NCBI RefSeq assembly: GCF_014699055.1
Contig: NZ_JACXAC010000004.1
Location: 558,001-622,000 of the forward strand
Length of the DNA stretch: 64,000 nucleotides
Origin: Hymenobacter armeniacus
GTDB taxonomy: Bacteria; Bacteroidota; Bacteroidia; Cytophagales; Hymenobacteraceae
Direction: 5' to 3'
Of this stretch, positions 60,798 to 64,000 are shown in pieces (the first letter of the stretch is position 1; each line of letters opens with the position of its first letter). The position numbers and the translations under genes are program-made. Below the pieces are notes generated by a model. It did no database searches and was not told where the DNA came from. It worked only from the letters and a program-made list of their open reading frames with translations.

Positions 60798-61565
60798 ATG
60801 CCTGTTTCCCTTTCCGTCGTCATCATCACTTTCAACGAAGAAGCCAACATTGCCCGTTGCCTGCAGGCGCTGGGCAACGTGGCCGACGACGTGCTGGTAG
60901 TCGATTCTTTTTCCACGGATACTACCGTCGACATCTGCCACCAGCACGGCGCCCGCGTCATCCAGCACGCCTTTGCAGGCTACGTGGAGCAGAAAAACTA
61001 CGCCACCAGCCAGGCCCGGTTCGACCACGTGCTGCAGCTCGACGCCGACGAGGTGCTGACCGAGGAGCTGCGCCAGTCCATTCGCGCTGCCAAGGCCGAT
61101 TGGCAGCACGCGGCCTACTCATTGGCCCGCCTCACCAACTACTGCGGCCACTGGGTGCGCCACGGCGGCTGGTACCCCGACCGCAAGCTGCGCCTTTACG
61201 ACCGCCGCCTGGGCCGCTGGACCGGCCTGCTCCTGCACGAGCGGTACGAAGTAGACGCCGGCCAAACCACCGGCCACCTCGCCGGCGACGCCCTGCACTA
61301 TAGCTACCACAGCATCGCGCAGCACGTCAGCCAGCTCAACAAGTTCACCAGCATCACGGCCCAGGAGCTGGCTCTGCGCGGCAAAACCAGCGTTGGCCTG
61401 TTTCACCTGCTGCTCAAGCCGCTCTGGAAGTTCGTGCATGGCTACTTTTTCCGGCTGGGCCTGCTCGACGGCTTCGCCGGCCTGTGCATTGCCGGCATCT
61501 CGGCCTGGGGCGTGTTCCTGAAATTTGCCAAGCTCAAAACCCGCACCGAAAGCGCCGAAGCATGA
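60798..61565 (+). CDS. Glycosyltransferase family 2 (LPS core WaaE/KdtX-like)
   Basis: A 255-residue GT-A transferase. MPVSLSVVIITFNEEANIARCL is the nucleotide-binding start, VLVVDSFSTDTTVDIC follows, and VLQLDADEVLT supplies the DxD metal site. RKLRLYDRRLGRWTGLLLHE and the C-terminal LWKFVHGYFFRLGLLDGFAG are typical of the WaaE-like group that adds glucose or heptose to lipopolysaccharide core. It ends by overlapping the next gene (ATGA), a transferase acting on the same pathway. Confidence 0.9.
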   Translation: MPVSLSVVIITFNEEANIARCLQALGNVADDVLVVDSFSTDTTVDICHQHGARVIQHAFAGYVEQKNYATSQARFDHVLQLDADEVLTEELRQSIRAAKADWQHAAYSLARLTNYCGHWVRHGGWYPDRKLRLYDRRLGRWTGLLLHERYEVDAGQTTGHLAGDALHYSYHSIAQHVSQLNKFTSITAQELALRGKTSVGLFHLLLKPLWKFVHGYFFRLGLLDGFAGLCIAGISAWGVFLKFAKLKTRTESAEA

Positions 61566-62599
61566 GCCAGACCTTCCTCGTGTCCCGCACCGATGCCATC
61601 GGCGACGTGGTGCTCACGCTGCCGGTCTGCGGGCAGCTCAAGCAGCTGTTTCCGGGCTGTCGGGTGGTGCTCATCGGGCGCACCTACACGGCGCCCGTGG
61701 CGGCGGCCTGCCCCTGGGTCGATGATTTTCTGAACCTCGACGAGCTGCTGAAGGTGCCGGAGGCGGAGCAAATAGCGGCCCTGCAGCGTCAGGAAGCTGC
61801 CGCCATCGTTCACGTTTTCCCCAACAAGCTGCTGGCGCGCCTGGCCCAGAAGGCCAAGATTCCGGTCCGCATTGGCACGCGCAACCGTTGGCGCCACTGG
61901 CTCACCTGCAACCGGCTGGTGGCCCTCAGCCGTCGCCACTCGCCCCTGCACGAAGCCCAACTCAACCTGCAGTTGCTCCAGCCCCTGGGCCTTCGGGGCA
62001 CGCCGCCGCTGGCCGAAGTGGCCAAGCTGGTGCGCCTGCAGGCCATCGAGCCACTGGCCAACCACTGGCACCAGTTGCTACAGCAGCGCCGGCCCGGCCA
62101 GCTCAACGTCATTCTGCACCCGCGCAGCCGGGGCAGCGCCCGCGAGTGGGGCCTCGATAATTTCGGCCAATTGGCTCAGCTGCTGCACCGGGCCGGCCAC
62201 CGCGTCTTTGTCACGGGCACGGCGGCCGAAGGGGAGGAGTTGGCCGGTTGGCTTCGGCAAAACAATGCTTTTTTGGCCGCCGACCTCACCGGCCAGCTGG
62301 ACCTGCCGCAGCTTCTGGCTTTCATTGCCGCCGCCGATGGGCTGGTGGCCGGCAGCACCGGGCCGCTGCACCTGGCCGCCGCGCTCGGCCGCCACGCGCT
62401 GGGCCTGTACCCGCCCATCCGGCCCATGCACCCCGGTCGCTGGGGGCCGCTGGGGCCGCACGCCGCGTTCCTCGTATTCGACAAGCCCAATTGCGAGGAC
62501 TGCCGCACGCAGCCCGCCGCCTGCACCTGCATACGGGCGGTGGCGGCGGCGGCCGTGGCGGCGCAGGTGGCCGCGTGGCCCCCTTTGCCCAGCGGATAA
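61562..62599 (+). CDS. Glycosyltransferase family 9 (heptosyltransferase-like)
   Basis: A 345-residue GT-B enzyme. FLVSRTDAIGDVVLTLPVCG is the N-terminal signature, ILHPRSRGSAREWGLDNFGQ the nucleotide-sugar region, and VAGSTGPLHLAAALGRHALGLY the acceptor-side motif, all as in WaaC/WaaF-like heptosyltransferases. It probably adds a heptose to lipopolysaccharide core or another surface glycan. Its start overlaps the GT2 stop by 4 bp, so the two are translationally coupled. Residues CEDCRTQPAACTC near the end form a Cys-rich tail common in this family. Confidence 0.9.
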   Translation: MSQTFLVSRTDAIGDVVLTLPVCGQLKQLFPGCRVVLIGRTYTAPVAAACPWVDDFLNLDELLKVPEAEQIAALQRQEAAAIVHVFPNKLLARLAQKAKIPVRIGTRNRWRHWLTCNRLVALSRRHSPLHEAQLNLQLLQPLGLRGTPPLAEVAKLVRLQAIEPLANHWHQLLQQRRPGQLNVILHPRSRGSAREWGLDNFGQLAQLLHRAGHRVFVTGTAAEGEELAGWLRQNNAFLAADLTGQLDLPQLLAFIAAADGLVAGSTGPLHLAAALGRHALGLYPPIRPMHPGRWGPLGPHAAFLVFDKPNCEDCRTQPAACTCIRAVAAAAVAAQVAAWPPLPSG

Positions 62600-62766
62600 A
62601 TACTGCTCTTTGTCGATATTCTGCGGGCGGTTCGTCCACTTAGTTTGCCAGTTCCGGACCGGATTGCAACCTAGCGAGAGCTGCTATCCGTACATCGGGC
62701 AGGGCCTGTGCTGCCCGAGGGTGTGCCGTGCAGTAGTTTTTCTGCTCCACGGTGCGGCTCGGCGGG

Positions 62767-62774
62767 TAGTTTTG
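62767..62774 (+). promoter_or_regulatory. Possible TAnnTTTG -7 element upstream of the ECF sigma gene
   Basis: TAGTTTTG is an exact consensus match 116 bp before the ATG at 62890. No -33 TTG at normal spacing was seen. TAGGTTTC at 62855, closer to the gene, is a one-mismatch alternative. Confidence 0.3.
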
Positions 62775-62889
62775 TGCCCGTGTCGAGCAACCCGGCCACC
62801 CGCCCATCCGAGTTGCTAATTCAGCTCCATTTGTCCTAATCCTTTATTCTTTCGTAGGTTTCGGCCTACAATTTCCCCCGCCCACCTGT

Positions 62890-63534
62890 ATGAGCGATTC
62901 TCCCGAACGGGTCAAACTGAGCAAAGAGGAAAAAGACCGGCGCTTCCAGGCCGAGCTCATGCCCGTGCTCGACCCGCTCTACAATTTTGCCTACCGGCTC
63001 ACCCTCGACGAGGACGACGCCAACGACCTCGTGCAGGAAACCTACCTCAAGGCGTACCGCTTTTTCGAGTACTTCGAGCCCGGCACCAACGCCAAGGCGT
63101 GGCTTTTCCGCATTCTCAAGAATTCGTTCATCAACGACTTCCGCAAGAAGAGCAAGCAGCCCGCCAAAGTCGACTACAGTGAGATTGAAGGCTATTACAA
63201 CCCCGACGACGTAGAAGCCGAGGGCGAAATTGGAGCCTCGTCGTCCGACATGCGCCAGCAGTCGGCCCGCGACCTGATTGGCGACGAAGTGGCCAGCGCG
63301 CTAAATTCTTTGCCGGTTGATTTTCGCACCGTCATCATCCTCTGCGACCTCGAAGGCTTTACCTACGAGGAAATGGCCAAAGTGCTTGATATTCCGATTG
63401 GTACCGTGCGTTCGCGCCTGCACCGGGCCCGTAACTTCCTCAAGGATAAGCTGGAGAAATACGCCCAATCAATGGGATATGGCAATGACGCAATTGACGA
63501 CGAAACGGAACTAACCGACTCCGAAAATAATTAA
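62890..63534 (+). CDS. ECF-type RNA polymerase sigma factor
   Basis: A 214-residue sigma-70 family protein with regions 2 and 4 only. Region 2 is LDPLYNFAYRLTLDEDDAND, LVQETYLKAYRFFEYFEPGT and AWLFRILKNSFINDFRK. A linker (YNPDDVEAEGEIGAS) is followed by region 4 (ALNSLPVDFRTVIILCDLEG, FTYEEMAKVLDIPIGTVRSR, LHRARNFLKDKL), which holds the helix-turn-helix. The next gene is a zinc-finger anti-sigma factor 76 bp downstream, a standard ECF/anti-sigma pair. Confidence 0.95.
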   Translation: MSDSPERVKLSKEEKDRRFQAELMPVLDPLYNFAYRLTLDEDDANDLVQETYLKAYRFFEYFEPGTNAKAWLFRILKNSFINDFRKKSKQPAKVDYSEIEGYYNPDDVEAEGEIGASSSDMRQQSARDLIGDEVASALNSLPVDFRTVIILCDLEGFTYEEMAKVLDIPIGTVRSRLHRARNFLKDKLEKYAQSMGYGNDAIDDETELTDSENN

Positions 63535-63610
63535 CCCTCCCAGCAAGAGTACATACTCGGTAGCTCGGCTGCATTTCGTTGTCTTTCACCTTCTTTCGCG
63601 TATTTTCGTT

Positions 63611-63910
63611 ATGAACCCATCTGCTACTACACAAACCAAAATGTCGGCCCCCGTTGCGGCTACCCCTGACAACGGCCCCGACTGCGAACGCGTGAATACT
63701 GTACTCGACCAACTCATCGAAGGCCAGCCCGTGACCGCGGAAGACGAGGATTACCTCTACGACCACGCGACCGACTGCTCGCCCTGCTTCGACGACATCG
63801 AGAAGCAACGCATCTTCATCTCCTTTCTGAAGCAACGCGTGCCTTCTCCCGCCACTCCCGCCACCCTGCACGAGTCCATTTTGGCGCGCGTAGGGGCCGT
63901 GGTGGCCTAA
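63611..63910 (+). CDS. Zinc-finger anti-sigma factor
   Basis: A 99-residue soluble protein of the ZAS type: DHATDCSPCFDDIEK gives the HxxxCxxC zinc motif, and the flanking helices (RVNTVLDQLIEGQPVTAED, KQRIFISFLKQRVPSP) would wrap the sigma factor. No membrane segment is present, so it is cytoplasmic. It probably binds the ECF sigma factor encoded just upstream and releases it on an unknown signal. Confidence 0.85.
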   Translation: MNPSATTQTKMSAPVAATPDNGPDCERVNTVLDQLIEGQPVTAEDEDYLYDHATDCSPCFDDIEKQRIFISFLKQRVPSPATPATLHESILARVGAVVA

Positions 63911-63927
63911 TACCGGCGCCAACGGCT

Positions 63928-63935
63928 TAGCTTTG
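63928..63935 (+). promoter_or_regulatory. TAnnTTTG -7 element of gmk
   Basis: TAGCTTTG, exact consensus, ends 4 bp before the gmk ATG at 63940, implying a leaderless or almost leaderless transcript. Confidence 0.55.
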
Positions 63936-63939
63936 CGTG

Positions 63940-64000
63940 ATGCAAGGCAAAATTATTGTGTTTTCGGCGCCCTCGGGCGCGGGCAAAACCACCATTGTGC
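63940..64000 (+). CDS. gmk: Guanylate kinase (5' part only)
   Basis: The visible 20 codons read MQGKIIVFSAPSGAGKTTIV, the P-loop start of guanylate kinase, which phosphorylates GMP to GDP. The gene continues beyond the window. Identification rests on the P-loop and its immediate context (IIVFSAPSGAGKTT), which is specific to this family. Confidence 0.85.
   Translation, partial: MQGKIIVFSAPSGAGKTTIV

Overview
This 64 kb window is G+C-rich bacterial DNA from the phylum Bacteroidota, most likely Cytophagales and Hymenobacter-like. The evidence is: five large secreted proteins ending in type IX secretion (T9SS) sorting domains, many exact TAnnTTTG -7 promoter elements with no useful Shine-Dalgarno signals, the rpmG-DUF4295-ftsY block, and an ECF sigma factor next to a zinc-finger anti-sigma factor. 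The genus is an inference. Almost everything here is chromosomal core or ordinary accessory content. I see no rRNA, CRISPR array, transposase or phage genes. There is one tRNA (Asn).

Layout. 1-6.9 kb: two secreted proteins of unknown function, HMG-CoA reductase (mevalonate pathway), a PhyH-type oxygenase, an SDR, small unknown proteins and a PAP2-type phosphatase. 7-14.5 kb: secreted M20 amidohydrolase, T9SS thermolysin (M4), an outer-membrane barrel, a TPR protein, an alpha/beta hydrolase and Ogt. 14.5-20.2 kb: a GH1-like glycosidase, three tandem cation diffusion facilitators and an amino-acid permease. 20.3-25.5 kb: a 1740-residue T9SS protein carrying 3 x 7 FG-GAP repeats. 25.8-33.7 kb: glycosyltransferase, epimerase, acetyltransferase, HemB, FAD oxidoreductase, ornithine aminotransferase and a DUF2314-like protein. 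33.8-38.3 kb: ribosomal proteins L28 and L33, DUF4295, FtsY, a Rieske-fold lipoprotein and tRNA-Asn. 38.7-46.9 kb: fused trehalose-6-phosphate synthase/phosphatase, pectin-degrading enzymes (CE12-type esterase, PL1 lyase) and an amidase.

46.9-48.7 kb is the most unusual part. It is a two-gene cassette with a strongly AT-rich core: an ABC/OLD-type AAA ATPase translationally coupled to a small protein with a TOPRIM-like E...DxD pattern. It has its own TAnnTTTG promoter and sits next to a truncated DUF421 gene and a GAGACGCG palindromic repeat. The layout resembles ATPase-plus-nuclease anti-phage systems, but I cannot assign it to a named one. After it come T9SS fungalysin (M36), a T9SS adhesin-like protein, S1/P1 nuclease, GH43, a T9SS metzincin-like protease, two LPS-type glycosyltransferases, an ECF sigma/anti-sigma pair and the start of gmk.

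Recurring theme: small palindromic repeats (arms of about 10 to 40 bp) lie exactly at gene borders. In several cases they supply the stop codon or overlap the start codon of the neighbouring gene. Functionally the window shows a cell that digests external polymers (proteins, nucleic acids, pectin, arabinan) with T9SS-exported and Sec-exported enzymes.
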